Shown: positions 15,328 to 28,355, counted from the stretch's first letter. The stretch: DNA of 64,000 nucleotides from Podarcis raffonei (GCF_027172205.1 NC_070614.1:38756001-38820000), one strand, 5' to 3'. The notes: a model not told the origin generated them from the sequence alone. Translations and numbers: made by a program.

Positions 15328-18300
15328 TCATTCTTTGTCCCACGGAAAAGTGACGTTTAAGTCTCGTAGGCGTTCCTGGTAGACCTGGTCAAAACATTCA
15401 CTCTGCGCGGTGGTCAAATGGTTCTTCCAGTCACCGGATATCCCTGGAAACCAGTAACAGAAAGTAATTGCCAGTTATGCTCAGGATAGACATGGTGGAG
15501 GAAATATTTCTACAAGCACGTGATGACCACTGTGTGGATATGCCAAGAGCTATGATGTTGCCCCTTGTCTGATGAGGAACAGGCAGAGTCAGGGCGAGTG
15601 TGTCTTCCTATCAGTGATTCTTATCCGTATCAGCTAAAAATAGAGGTGCATTCAGAGGTAGTATAAGAATGTGAGAATAGCCTTGCTTTGTTGTGTTAAC
15701 AAAGCAAGGAACAGTGGTTACTGAAATTAGAGGCAACAGCTAAGGATGGCTTTCTCCATCAAGCACAGTTTGCTGCTTTGTTCATGACATGTCCATGCCC
15801 CCTTTCTTTCAGGGAGCTCACCAGGATATAGATGGTTCTCTCCCCGCCCTCCATTTCATCCTTTCAACAACTCTGTACGCTGGGTGAGGCTGGAGACTAT
15901 TACTGACCCAAGGTCATACAGTGAGCTTCATGACCCTGTTGGGATTTGAACCCTGGTCTGTCAGGTTTTATTCCAGCCTTCTAACCATTACACCACACGG
16001 CCTTTATGAGCTCCCTAAGACAATCTCATTGGTTGGGCCCAGTGCTGGAATGGAGGGACCACTGGTCAGATTCTTAGGCCACCACGGTGTTTTTTGTTCC
16101 AATAAATCTTTATACTTTCCCCAACTTTAAATATCGCTTTCCTAATTATATGATTTTGGAAACTTTGATGTATTCTAGCTTTTTCATACCATAGGTAGAC
16201 ATGTCAGCCAAATCTATTATCATGCCCTTCCAAATCCAAAAGATCTGTATTTTTTAAGTTTGATCCATTCTCGGATCCAACAAATACATAAAGCTTCATA
16301 GTATAATTTCATAACCGGCAGTGAGAAGCCTCCTCTTTCTTTAGTATCTGTTAATAATTTATATTTTATTCTCAGCTTCTTGCCCTGCCATATAAATTTT
16401 GAAATATCCTTTTGCCAGTCTTTAAAAATGCCATATTACTTATCACTGGAATTGATTGGAATAAAAACAACTTTTTTTCAAGACATTCATCTTGATTACT
16501 GAAATTCTCCCTAATAATGACAAGTTCATCCTGTTTCAGATTCCTAATTTCCTTTTTATTTCTTTCCAAACTTTTTCATAATTATCTTTATATATATATT
16601 AATATTCCTTGGTGTTAGCCATATCCCTAAGTATTTCACTTTGTTGTGAATATTTATACCTATTTCTTGTTGAATTTTTTCTTTATCCTGTTTCGGGATA
16701 TTTTTAACTAATAATTTCATTTTATTTTTATTAAGTTAGAAACCAGCAACTTGTCCAAACTCTTGTATCTTATAAATAACCTGTTCAAGAGAGATTGTTG
16801 GATCTTCTACAGTGATTACTAAAGCATCTGTGAATGCTTTCAATTTAAATTCCTTACTTCCTACCTTTATTCCTTTAATGTTCTCATTCTGCTCTGATAT
16901 TTCACATCAAAACTTCTAATACAGTGGTACCTCAGGTTACATACACTTCAGGTTACAGACGCTTCAGGTTACAGACTCCCCTAACCCAGAAATAGTACCT
17001 CGGTTTCAGAACTTTGCTTCAGGATGAGAACAGAAATCGGGCTCCGGCAGTGCGGCAGAAGCAGGAGGCCCCATTAGCTAAAGTGGTGCTTCAGGTTAAG
17101 AACAGTTTCAGGTTAAGAACGGACCTCCAGAACGAATTAAGTACTTAACCAGAGGTACCACTGTACTAAAATAAACAATAACGGGGAGAGAGGACAACCC
17201 TGTCAGATTCTTAGGCAATTCCTATGATGGCTACACACAAGAGCCCTGCTGGATCAGGCCCATGGCCCATCTGGTCCAGCTTCCTGCTCTCACAGGGACC
17301 AGCCACATGACTCTGGGGGTGCAAGGACAGCAGGAACATTCTCTGATTGGTATCTGGGGATTTGGGGACGGAGGGAAGAACTGCAGGTGTCTGCAGGGTT
17401 TGGGGGTTTTTTGTGTGAGGGTTTGTGGGGAGGGGGGGTAATGGAAAACACTGGAAGTGGGAGGCAAGCAAATTTCTCACACACAAAATGTGAGAACAAT
17501 GCCTGTACATTTTGCCCTGTGTCCTAAATTCTTTATGTATGGAAGTGAGAGCTGGACCATAAAGAAGGCTGATCGCTGAAGAATTGATGCTTTTGAATTC
17601 TGGTGCTGGAGGATACGCTTGAGAGTCCCCTGGACTGCAAGAAGATCAAATGCATCCATTCTGAAGGAAATCAGCCCTGAGTGCTCACTGGAAGGACAGA
17701 TCGTGAAGCTGAGGCTCCAGTACTTTGGCCACCTCATGAGAAGAGAAGACTCCCTGGAAAAGACCCTGATGTTGGGAAAGATGGAGGGCACAAGGAGAAG
17801 GGGACGGCAGAGGACGAGATGGTTGGACAGTGTTCTCGAAGCTACCAGCATGAGTCTGACCAAACTGCGGGAGGCAGTGGAAGACAGGAGTGCCTGGCGT
17901 GCTCTGGTCCATGGGGTCACGAAGAGTCGGACACGACTAAACAACTAAACAACAACAACAACTATCCTTAGGATGGGATTGGCAGCTGAGCTGAGGATCC
18001 CCTCCAATCCCACGATTCTATGATTGTAAAAAGGGACTACTGGATTAGATCAAACCAGTTGGGTAAGTTCAGGTCTGTCAGCTTCCCCATTGTTAGGGAA
18101 ATTGTAGGCTAATGTCTTTTAAAGGCTGCCCTTTTTAATGGGTGGCAAAGATCTGAATGGGAAGCGTCTGTCTCTCTCCACTCCCAGCTGGGTGTATGCA
18201 GGCAGGCAGGAGACAAAAATAGACTGGATGAGTTGCTGGGAGGCTAAAGAAAGACACAGAGGGAGCATTTTTGGAGCCCTGAAGGCACTGTCAGTTCTCC

Positions 18301-21300
18301 TAGGTGTGGATGCCAGTGAACTTCTCAGGGGTCTGTTGGGGTGCCTAATGTCGTGCCTCCACCTATGTTCAACCTGTGCATTTGCAAACAAGCACAAATA
18401 TTACAAAACGCCAGTAAGTTCCCAGTGACCTCATTCCAAAGGAAGCCAAAGGTGCTGCACCCTTGAATCCTCTCACCGCTGAGAGATTGGGGAATTGCAT
18501 AACAATAGAGGGGAATAGCATCTTCCTTCTCGCATCCGGATGAACTCACTGGTGCTTCCTGCATTCACCCAGGGACTGGAGAGCAGGGCAACACTGGAAA
18601 GTGAGCTTTTGCAACCGCCTCACCTTAATTAAAAATGTTTTTGAGCAGAGCTGATTTACATCATACCTGACAGCTGCAAGTTACTGAGCAAGAAGTAAGG
18701 ATGCTTCCAAAATTCTCATTTCCTAGATTGTAAATTACCCTCTTTTTTTTCTTTCCAAGTCAAACCAATGCATTAGGAATTTGTTCCCTGCCCCAGAGTT
18801 TGTGCCTGTGGTGTTTGCCATAGATTTTAGTTCCTTCACTGCATATTCTGCCTTTGTCTTGATAAAACACTGCAAAAAAAGCAACCTTGGTGGGACAGAA
18901 CTATGGTTGCATCAATATCCTTTTGGTGCAGTGTTTCACCAGTGCATGGGGTTATATGTGCAGTAAAAGATCACTTACATAAAACTTGATGAAGTCAGAA
19001 GTAGAGATGGGGGAGAAATTTGATTCAGTTCACATTTAAAGATGAACCTACCTAATTATCTCTTTCCAAAACAATGCAAACACAGCCATCGTCAGAAATT
19101 CGCTCTTCTCCAGTTTGCACTTCTACAACTTTTTCAATGCAGTTTGCAAACCAACTAATATGTACAATAATGCACATATTGGGGTTAAAGCATTGATAGA
19201 AATGCTTCATGAAAGTAACATGCAAAAACGCATTATTTTGGAAAAAACTGCTTTGCAAAAACATGTGCATATTAGGCAAAATTGTATACAAGTTGCAAAA
19301 TAGCCACGTTTATACTTTGAGAAGGTTACACTGAAATTTTGATGAATCTTCAAGAAATTTTTGTTTTTCATTGCAGATTGAAATGTGGAGAACTGAAATG
19401 AAGACTGGGAAAATGAAGAACTGGGGGGAACCGAAATTGATAGGTTTGCCCAGCCCTCGCCATAAATAAGATCACGTCAAGATTGTTTTGTTGCAGTGTT
19501 TTATCAAGGCACACATAAGCATAAGGGTGTGTGCGTGCGCGTGTGTGCGAGCGCATGCACACACAAACACACAAATTAACTGGGGTGAGCTGGGGATCCC
19601 ATGAGGGAACTGTAGGAACTGGGAAGACAGAGGATAACCCCCTAGGAGCCTAACACAGAACCAACAAGTAGCACTGAGGGGAGGTTCTCTCTGCTACTGC
19701 TGCGGAGCTGAGGCTAGTACACACACCTAGAGGGCAGTCTGTCGTGGCAAAAAATAAAAATTAAGCACCTTGTGGCACTTTGAAACCTAGCTAATTTGTT
19801 ATAGCACAAGCCTTTGTGTTTGAAAGTCCACTTCATAAGATCACTGGTGATCCCGTACATTTAAGGAGCTCTGATTTAATTGTCAGACTGCACCTTTGGC
19901 ATTTAATTGCCATTGGACTTCAGCTTTAACATTCCCCTGAGCTTTACACCAACGTGCATTATTATATGCACCTGGAATTGAAGGATCACGCTCCATGCAT
20001 CTTATGAAGTTCACAGAAACTTATGGCATAATAAATTTGCCACCAGACTATTTGCTGGGGATTCCCAATGGCTGCCACCCCTAATTAAGGCACACACTGC
20101 GGACAGATCACTCCCAGCCCATCCTACTGTCACCTTTGCGGAGGAAAGCACTTTTCTTCTGGTTCATGAGGAAGCGGGGCGAGAGGGAGAAATTCGACAT
20201 CTTGTTGCTTTTCATGGCCTCGAAGGAGGCATTCGCCACCACTGAGTCTATGGCTGCATCGTCTAAGTCCTTGCCCAGGAACTGGCAAATTCGGACTACG
20301 CTTCCTCGCAGGTCCTGGGGAATGATGGCGGAAATTGTAATCAGCTGCAGAGGATGCACACTTGAGATAAACACGCTTAAGCACATTGACACCACACATG
20401 GAAAGAGTTTCAAAGCTAACCAGGCTGTTGTGGCAATTCCAAAGCAACAAACAGATGGCGATTCGGCAATTGCAGTTTGAGGAAGGGGGCCAAAATTACT
20501 GTGAGGAACAGGCAGGGGAGCTGCCTCTCTGGTGCGCTGAAGTGTTGGCAGTTCAACCAGAAGGTTCAATTGGAAGTGACATTTGCAGGGGTGATGATAC
20601 AGCGCTGCCCAAGCTGACAGAGGACAAAGGGAGAGGAGAGACACCTCAGGTGTGGGTCTCAGCTGCTGAGAAAGGGGAAACAGGAGCTGAGGAACCTGCG
20701 TACAGGAAGGGAGGCAGGACCAAAAGGTGTAGCAGCAGAGAGGTTGTGGGTGAATGGAAGAATTGTCCTACACTAAAGGAGTGCAGGAGTGAAGGTAGGA
20801 CAAGAGCCTGGCAGGAGGGCGAGAGTGAGACTGGAAGACAGCATGAATGTGTGAAACAGAAAGGGACCAAGCAGAAAGTCAGATAGAAAACAGACAAAGA
20901 AGTGAAGATAGCCAGAGCAATAGTCTGACTGAAGCAGGGATAAGGGCAAAGAGCATCATTAAGAGAAGGGCACTGGCAGCTGAATAAAAAGGGATGGCAA
21001 ACGTTGCCTTGGAAGGATGGAGGAGATGAAGAAAGGAAGGAGGTTTGCTAAGTCTGGAAAGGCAAGGTGGCAGGCAAAATGTCAGGAGTATAAAGGAAGG
21101 AAGCGAAGGGTGACAAGAGGCCTCAGGTTGAAAGGGGAATGGGCTCACCAGGAATACCAGAGCTCCAGCATGTCTTTACACTTTAAGGAATTTGCATTCC
21201 TAAGAATTTGGGAGTCCATCAAGAGGTCAACAAACTCAGAAATTTGAGAAGCCCTGGTAGAGATAGAGAAGATCTGGGTCTCCCACTATGCTCTTAACTC

Positions 21301-24300
21301 ACTCATTTATGGACAGGGCTGGATCAAAAGAATTAAACAGGCAGAAAGTTGGTCTTTGGGGTTTTTTCGTTTCATTTTTAATGCACAGTCAAAGGCACCA
21401 AGATTGCTGGAAAGGTCTTTAACCTGGACGTTTTGATGTCCCTTGCTGGAAACATAGGAGGTTATCTCCTCTACCTCATAATTTCTCCAGTGATCTATCT
21501 AGCATCCCTCATGCCCACCCTAATTACCTGTACAGAATCCAACCAGACTGCCAGCTGAATCTTAAGGCAGATCCACACTATGCATTTAAAGCACAGCCGA
21601 CAGATATTCAAAGAACGTGACTTTCCCCAAATAATCCTGGAAACTGTGGTTTTTCTCTTACAGAGGTACACTTTCCAGAGTGGTTTAACAAACTTTGGGG
21701 GGAAGTAATGCACTATGAATGTGCAATGGGTGTGCTCTAAATGTATGGTGTAAATGTGTCAAGCGGCTGTACCTTTTAAGCACATTTGAAGCACCTTTTG
21801 CCCGTCAAAGAATTCTGGGCACTGTAGTTTGTTAAGGGTTGTTGGCAATTGTAACTCTGTGAGGGGTCAGCTACAGTGACCAGAATTCTTTGAGGGAGAG
21901 AACGTTCTTTGAATGTGCTTTAAATGTATAGTTTGTACGAAGCCACACTTCAGTGCTGGCAATGGGACAACACCCCTCACTGTATCTGAGGACAGCAGGC
22001 TAGCTTAGGGAGCCCAGAGCAGGCTAGCTTTGGGGACTCAGGAGAGGGGAATGGACTATTGCTGCTGCCGCCCAAGGCAGTTGCTTCGCTCCACCTCATG
22101 GTAGGGCTGGCCCTGCAGAGAACAGAAAGGAAGGAACCACATCCACACTGCATATTTAAGGCACAAGCCTTGCTCCAAAGAATCCCAGGGACTGCATTTT
22201 GTTAAGGGTGCTGGCAATTGTAGCTCTGAGAAGGATAACCTGCAGTTCCCAGGGTCTGCATGGGAGTCGGTGCCTTGAGCTTTAAATGCATTGTGCCCCA
22301 CACATTTGAACGTGGAGGGGCTGGGGACAGGGGGAGAAGATATGCCAGTCAGATCTGAAGCCAAGAAATCCACATACACACAAAATCCGGCCTGCCACAG
22401 CACGGAGAGAGAGAGTGGGAATTCTCACACTTTTCACGACCTTCAGGTTCGAGCTATCTTAACAAGCCTGGATACATTCTGCTCCCAGTGGCAGGATGTA
22501 TCCGTGCTTGCAAAAACGCAAAGCTGTATTTTACTAGCAAAATAACATAATAACAACCTCTTGCAGCTCCTCGTATGTGATGAAGAAGAAGTTTTCCTTG
22601 TCCTTCAAGTTCAGCCAGCCTTTAACGTGGTCAAACCAGGATCCAAAAGGCACTGCAACCACACAATCGGTGTTAGGCAGGAACCGTGTGGGGCATGAGG
22701 AATACCAAGGGTGGATGGTAGGGGGCTAGGAGAAGGCATGACCCTCTAAACTAAAGGGGGGAGAACATTGCCCCTGCCTCCCACCCCCTCAGTTCACTCA
22801 CCATCTCCCTTTAGGAAGCCCTCCAGAAATTGGTCCAAGGTGCCGGGGTCTTTATAGGGACGAAACATGGAAGCAAAATGATAGAGGGATACCAATACAT
22901 CTTTGGGATTCCTGACTGTGTAGATGACCTGTTGGCAGAAAAGGTGGGGATATCATTGGGGGGGGCTATGAAAATCATTGGGAGTGTCTCTCGGTAAGGT
23001 ATTCTTCTGTCTTACCTTGGCTTTGGATTTGAAGAAGGACTTTGCGAAGAGCTGTGCCGGCAGGTGGGAGCTGATAATGCGTGGTGACTTGTTGGTCAAA
23101 GCTATTCTGTATCCTATCACGGTCTCGTACCAAGGCCCTCGGTCCCAGTTGGGGACTGTCCGGCACCAGCTGGGGTCACCATTGCTACGGATGAGGCTTA
23201 AAATCTCCAGCATCCACACGGTCCCTAAGAAGAAGCCCCAAAAGAAGCACAGGTTAGTTCGGAAGTGCCTAGCTCCAGCCTGCCCACGGGCAACAATTCC
23301 CTCCTGGGCTGTGCCCCACCAATACAATGCTTTCCTGGAAGGCAATCGTCAAAGGGGTGCTTCGCCCTGGCATGTGCTTTTGAGGATCGTCGCGGAATTT
23401 GTGGGGCCTTGAAAATATTGAAGGGCCTGCCCCCCCCAGATGGCACCCCTGGGGCAGTGAGAGGAGGCAGCAGTGCGCAGGTGAGACCTGCTGTCGTCTG
23501 CCAGTGAGCTCCATAGTTCAACATCTCAGTATCAGCCCCAGCTTGGACAGCACCACCTCCCATGCCCAGAGCCCAGCTGCCTGGGCCTCAGAATGCAGGC
23601 TCTGTTGGGCCGGGGGTGGGGGCTCAGCCTGGGCTGCACTCACTTGTCTCCAGCCTCTTTCCCTCCATCCTTCTGGTGACCTTCTGGCGGGGGGCAGAGT
23701 GGCGGGTTCCCCCCCCCATTCAAGTTGTCACCACTGCCCCTCATCTAGCCTCTCCACAACAAATCAGAGTGGATTCTTATCAAGGAGCGAATGTCATCTA
23801 ATCTCTCTGCAAGCAAGTCAGGATGAATGCTGAATAAGACAGCCCCCAAGTTTGCAGTATATGTAAAATTCAATCAAAATGTTATGAAAGAAGAAGAAGT
23901 TGTGCTTAACAACATTTACCTGCGTCCCTTGACCCCAGAAACAATGAATTCAGCTATCTGAACCCACTGACCTTGAAGAAGGGGCAGGTAGTCAATATTC
24001 CCTTCTGTGACTTCTTATGAGCAGCCTGTGCTTGGAACAAGAGAAGCTAAGGACTGGGTGAGGTTGTTTTGGATTTGCAGGTCTGGACAAAAAAGTAAAT
24101 GGAATACACCCTCCACAATACCCTGCACCTCACATGCAAGGCATTGTGTGCGCATTGGGTGAGGCATTGTGCCAAGATACATGGTGGAAAATATTCACCT
24201 CTGCAAAGCGGCCTTTTTTTATTAGGGAGATCAGGAAGAATAATCTCAGAAATAATGGCTTGTTAAGAAGTTTAATCTCAGCTGTCACGTGACACCTTTT

Positions 24301-24631
24301 GTGTGTGTACAAAGCGTAGCTGAACTAACCACATGCCAAGCTTGTTGGATGAGATTAGAATAAAAGTGTGTCATTACCTTACAACTGGCTTGTCTGAGTT
24401 TCTGCAACATTAATAAAGATCCCTTGGTGCTCAGCTCTTACTAGGGAAACTGAGCACAACCTGCTGGGAGCATTTCAAAGACATTTCCCCTGTACCTGAT
24501 TTTTGGTAGGTGACATTGAAAATATCGTCGTCCCGAACTTGGAAGTTGTTTTCCACCATCTGCAGCACCTGTCCTGAGTAGATAATTTGAGGAAAACTGA
24601 TCCCCTTGTACTGGAAATATTCCTTGAACAT
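15328..24631 (-). CDS. SULT2B1: Cytosolic sulfotransferase, SULT2 family (SULT2B1-like), complete
   Basis: Minus-strand coding exons: 24631-24496, 23224-23016, 22928-22802, 22652-22558, 20314-20134 and 15443-15328 (TGA). Their sizes of 136, 209, 127, 95, 181 and 116 nt are the classic SULT pattern, and the total is 864 nt with no break (287 aa). The enzyme transfers sulfate from PAPS to hydroxysteroids in the cytosol. Residues seen: PAPS loop TYQKSGTVW (Lys44; Gln replaces the usual Pro), catalytic His99 in [10 protein letters not shown], 3'-phosphate motif RKGISGDWK (from about 248), and a KTVE-like dimer motif [30 protein letters not shown] and ITYEELQE resemble SULT2B1 most. The ATG is chosen because the frame then starts like SULT2A1 (MxxxYFxYKGIxFP); the SULT2B1b N-terminal extension is absent, and an untranslated exon further right is possible. 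The subfamily name also rests on synteny with RPL18. Confidence 0.93.
15830..16015 (-). repeat. tRNA/CORE-SINE-like repeat
   Basis: Reverse copy of the family described at 7228: CCAAGGTCATACAGTGAGCTTC, then GGGATTTGAACCCTGGTCTG and TAACCATTACACCACACGG. It lies in the last sulfotransferase intron. Confidence 0.5.
16090..17215 (-). mobile_element. L1 LINE ORF2 fragment, split by a MITE
   Basis: AT-rich. Minus-strand translation gives broken L1 reverse-transcriptase segments ([21 protein letters not shown]-like and [13 protein letters not shown]-like pieces). The MITE at 16920-17165 interrupts it and L1-like sequence resumes to about 17215. Decayed and in a sulfotransferase intron. Confidence 0.65.
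16920..17165 (+). mobile_element. Tigger-like MITE (gtggtacc family)
   Basis: Full-length copy, TA-flanked, inserted into the older L1 fragment. Confidence 0.85.
17220..17360 (-). mobile_element. CR1-clade LINE 3' end
   Basis: CACAAGAGCCCTGCTGGATC, then GGCCCATCTGGTCCAGCTTCC: the same 3' end as at 105-335. Confidence 0.6.
17533..17962 (+). mobile_element. BovB (RTE) LINE 3' end
   Basis: A third BovB end: 109 open codons ([20 protein letters not shown] ...) and a terminal (CAA)n. It lies in a sulfotransferase intron in the sense opposite to that gene. Confidence 0.92.
17963..18999. other. Sulfotransferase intron, nothing recognised
   Basis: A 96-codon open frame at 18138-18428 has no recognisable family and no splice partner. 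I treat it as chance. Confidence 0.45.
19000..19470 (+). repeat. Unclassified interspersed repeat
   Basis: It begins GGGGGAGAAATTTGATTC and ends CCGAAATTGATAGGTTTGCC. The same start and end motifs occur at about 12305-12485 in a shorter copy, which shows a dispersed family. The class is unknown; it may be a non-autonomous DNA element. Confidence 0.45.
21560..21945. repeat. hAT-like palindromic MITEs (catttaaagc family), two copies
   Basis: Elements of about 150-200 bp whose arms read CATTTAAAGCAC near one end and its complement (GTGCTTTAAATGTAT) near the other, around AAAGAATTCTGGGCACTGTA. Two copies stand side by side. Further copies: 22135, 26200, 28130, 28405, 30535, 41815, 43790 and 58485. 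Confidence 0.55.
22135..22310. repeat. hAT-like palindromic MITE (catttaaagc family)
   Basis: The copy lies 250 bp from a sulfotransferase exon; TCCAAAGAATCCCAGGGACT marks the core. Confidence 0.5.
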
Positions 24632-26199
24632 CCTGGGACTCCGCAGATAACAGGAAAGGTGTTGACTGGAGGCAAAAGTTGGCTGAAAAAGGATGATTCC
24701 CAAGTGAAGAAATTCTGTGGCTGGGAGATGGATGGCGATGGAGCTTCTAAAAGAGTGGGGAAGATTTATGAAATATCAGGTGTGGTGGTGAGAGAATACA
24801 ATAGTGTGGAGCAGTGAATTGGACCAGGTGAAAAAGAGTTAGGGCCCATCCACAACTCAGTTTGTGAATCCCTTGTGCCTCCTTTAATCCACCCTCACTG
24901 TGACTAGTGTTCTCCAAATATGGCTCTCCCACACTTAATCCTCCCTTAATCTGGAGATTCCCTATGCAACTGATGCAGCTCAGATATTCAAAGCATAGGG
25001 AACTCCCAGATTTAGGAGGGAGAAAATATGAGACACCAGTAGCCGGGGGAAGAATGCCAAATGGATGAGAGAGACTCCTGTTTTAAAGGGGTCACAAGGG
25101 GTTACATTAAGCCATAGTGTGGGCAGGCCCTTAGAGGTTACAGCCCAGGGTGCTTCCAGATTCATGTTATTTCCAGGTGGAATTCAATCGCTTACTGGCA
25201 AACTCCAGCTGTACCGTTAAAGCTGGCTGGGAGTTCTTGCACAACAAATCTGCTTCCCCAAAAGATTAGACTTTTGCAATAAGGTAAGTGACAGGGAATG
25301 CAGAGGCAGGTGTGAAATAGGACTTAATTTGATGCAACTGATATTGAACTGCCTCAACAAAGAAAGCAGAGTAAAAAATGCTCATTAAACAGCCAACATC
25401 ATCTAATCTCCTGGCAGACAAATCAGGATGAATGCTCAATAAAACAGGTCATCTGCAAGCACCCCCAGATTCCACAATGCCCTGGGATAATTTATTCCCT
25501 CTTTCTGGTATAGAGGAGGAGCAGGGGGGGAGGGGGACACAATAAATTATAGTGCACTTAGATTTCAGCTCCCCTACAATCAATTGAAGTGCCTTGGAGG
25601 TTTGCAAGAGCAGCGGAGGAGCCTGTTGCTTCGTATCAAAGGTCCCATCTGGCATTCTGCTCCAGTGGCTGCTTCTGAGAAGCACACAGGCAAGAAGCAG
25701 AAAGGCAACGGATGGCTCTCCTTGTTTGTCAGCAGCATCTGGTGCTGCAAAGGACATGGCCTCTGAACATGGAGATCATTCCACTGTGGCCAACAGTTGC
25801 TGAGCGACCTCCATGAATTTGCCTCAGGTTGGGAAGCAACCTGTTTCATGAGCCACATTTGTTCATGAGGAGAATTAGATGACATTGCGCTGCATTCCCC
25901 ACCCCAGCCCACCCCAGCCCTTTCCTTAAAGACCGCAAAAAGACAGATTATTTTGGGGGAAGCGGGTTTGCATCATCGCAAGACCACCCAGTCAATTCTA
26001 ATTTCGCATCCTGAACTTGCCAGGATGTGACTGAATCGCAGTCAGAATGAGGTGACAGTCTGGAAGAATCCTAATTCTCTCCTTTTTAAAAAACAAGCCA
26101 TCTTAGTGAATTCCACAAGATAATTATGCATTGTGTGAAGAAGTTTCATGAGGTGACACCACACCCCCTTGCTTTCTAGGATTGTGACAGAAAGGTCAC
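24632..26199. other. Upstream of the sulfotransferase gene; no further gene seen
   Basis: It should hold the promoter and any untranslated first exon of the sulfotransferase gene. An acceptor-like CCAACTTTTGCCTCCAG (minus strand, near 24670) could start the first coding exon. I see no TATA box or CpG island that I would defend. Confidence 0.4.
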
Positions 26200-26450
26200 C
26201 TCCACACTATACATTTAAAGCACATTCGCTGCATATGAATTCACCCAAAGGATCCTGGGAACTGTCATTTGTTAGGAGTCCTGGAAAATGTAGCTCTGTG
26301 AGGGGTAAACTTCAGGTTCTAGGGTTCTTTGGGCCAAGCCATGTGCTCTAGATCTGAGTTAAACGTAGGGCCCTATCTGCACATTTAAAGCAGTATTGTA
26401 CCACTTTAGTCAACAGCTCCCTTCAAAGAATCCTGGAAACTGTAGCTTGC
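26200..26450. repeat. hAT-like palindromic MITE (catttaaagc family)
   Basis: TACATTTAAAGCACATTCGC, then GATCCTGGGAACTGTC. A second partial copy abuts it near 26380. Confidence 0.5.
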
Positions 26451-27112
26451 TTTGTTTTTAATTCTTAAATTTATTTTCTATTTTGTTATTAAATCATTTC
26501 AACGTGCAGCAACATCATGCCAATAAGTGATTAAATATACCAGCCTAACACAGAAGCTCGTGCTTAAATAACACATGCACAACAACAACCAAATAAATAA
26601 TAGGTTCTTATCCCACACTACTATTTTTAAAGATGGCAGTAAACAGTTTATGTTAACGAAAATGTTTTATAACGTGAGTGAAGTCATTGATTTTCGTTTT
26701 TTCAGCCCTGTACATAACAAAACTGTGCCAATCCGATACAAAAGAGTATTTGTGTTTTAAACATAGTGCCAGTTTGATTCTATTATCTATTTATTTCCAC
26801 AGGTACTATTAGCTATACTTTGTTGTACCGATTTGTCAGAGAGACGCCCTCTAAGTATCTCTTTATCATGAGCATGGCTGCTAGCAGTAGAGAACGTATT
26901 AGAGGTTTGAGCTGTGAAGTTAATATTACCTCCCATGTAAAGACTGAGGAGCGCCAGCTCTGAACATTTAGAGACATTTTGTGCAGTAATAGCTTTCATT
27001 TGGACAAATACATCCCCCCCCCCCAGATATGAGCCACTTTCCCACATGCCCACCACATATGTTGGTTAGAACCTAACATCTGGCAACCTCTCCAACAGTT
27101 TGATGTGTACAG
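26450..27112. other. No gene recognised
   Basis: AT-rich sequence without recognisable coding content. Confidence 0.45.
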
Positions 27113-27192
27113 TACAGTGGTATCTCGGGTTACATACACTTCAGAATGGACCTCCGGAATGAATTAAGTTCTTAACCCGAGGTACCACTGTA
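27113..27192. mobile_element. Internally deleted Tigger-like MITE (80 bp)
   Basis: Both ends of the gtggtacc family are present with only about 55 bp between them, and the interior is missing. It lies 38 bp from the full-length copy at 27230. Confidence 0.8.
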
Positions 27193-27229
27193 CTAGGAAC
27201 TAATATCAGCTAGCCATATAGGTTAGCTA

Positions 27230-27481
27230 TACAGTGGTACCTCGGGTTAAATACTTACTGGTAATTCGTTCCGGAGGTCCGTACTTAACCTGAAACTGTT
27301 CTTAACCTGAAGCACCACTTTAGCTAATGGGGCCTCTCGCTCCCGCTGTGCCGCCACCACATGATTTCTGTTCTTATCCTGAAGCAAATTTCTTAACCTG
27401 AAGCACTATTTCTGGGTTAGCAGAGACTGTAACCTGAAGCGTATGTAACCTGAAGCATATGTAACCTGAGGTACCACTGTA
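27230..27481 (-). mobile_element. Tigger-like MITE (gtggtacc family)
   Basis: Full-length, TA-flanked, in the reverse sense to the copy at 4110. Confidence 0.88.
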
Positions 27482-27665
27482 TGTATAACTAAATAGGTGT
27501 GAGGTGCCATTCTTGCACTCTTATGCTATCTCTCTTGCAGAGGCAGAGACCAATTTAAATGGAAATTTCCTCCACTGAGGTCCACACCCCTTCACTGATA
27601 GCAATCTGCCAATCAGCTTCCCACATCCGCCTTAAACCCTCTCATGTCTATTAGGATTAACATAC

Positions 27666-28119
27666 TGTTATGAGTTTGGGGAAAGGTTTAGGCCAAATGC
27701 CTGGGCCACCTTGGAAACTCTTGGAAAAGCCAGGCTAGCTTCCTGTTTAGGTGATAGCCTGGGTGATGGGCCATTAAGGGAACAAAGGAAGGGGCCTCCT
27801 GCTGTGTGAGATAGCAAATGGGGGGGGGGGCTTCCTAAACTCATGGTTAGTTAGAAAGACAAAAGGGCAGAGTGGAGAGTGCAGGGAGGTGAGCTAGAAG
27901 AAAAGCAGCAAGCTGAGAAAATAAAGGGGGGGAGAGATGTTTGAATCCAAAGCTGTGGCTATGGGAGAAGCAAGGCCCTTTTGAGGTGTTAATGCTGTCA
28001 ACCTCTCCATCATAGGTTCAGGTTGAATATATGTGTAAGTAAACCATATGTCCTAAAGACACCACAGTCTCTGCTGTGCCTCATTCCAAAGGAATTCCTG
28101 GCACCCCAGGAATCTCACA
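27666..28119 (+). mobile_element. Solitary LTR of an endogenous retrovirus-like element
   Basis: It starts TGTTATGAG and ends TCTCACA, with ATAAAG-type and promoter-like stretches inside. A reverse copy of the same family lies at 62263-62728 (shared GGTTTAGGC...AATGCCTGGG and GGAATTCCTGGCA-type blocks). No internal region is attached. The two copies differ considerably, so it is an old fossil. Confidence 0.6.
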
Positions 28120-28129
28120 CTGCCAGAGA

Positions 28130-28355
28130 TTGGGGTGGGGAAGGGGGAACTCTAGTTTGTTAAGAGTTCCAAGTGTTGTTAGGTGACTCCTATTCCCCTC
28201 ACTGGGCTACAGCTCTCAGGCTGGTTAAATGATCAATCCCTCTTCCCAGGGAATTGTGGGAACTGGAGCTCTGTGAGGGGAATGAGGGTCTCGTAACAAT
28301 ACTCATCACTCTGAGCAGTCAGGAGTGATCCTGCTTTAAATGTATGGTGCGGATG
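28130..28355. repeat. hAT-like palindromic MITE (catttaaagc family)
   Basis: CTCTAGTTTGTTAAGAGTTC, then GGGAATTGTGGGAACTGGAG, ending in CTTTAAATGTATGG. Confidence 0.5.

Noticed and set aside
20386-20886. 166-codon open frame on the plus strand
   Set aside because: It lies mostly in the sulfotransferase intron, antisense, with low-complexity charged composition and no family resemblance or splice signals.
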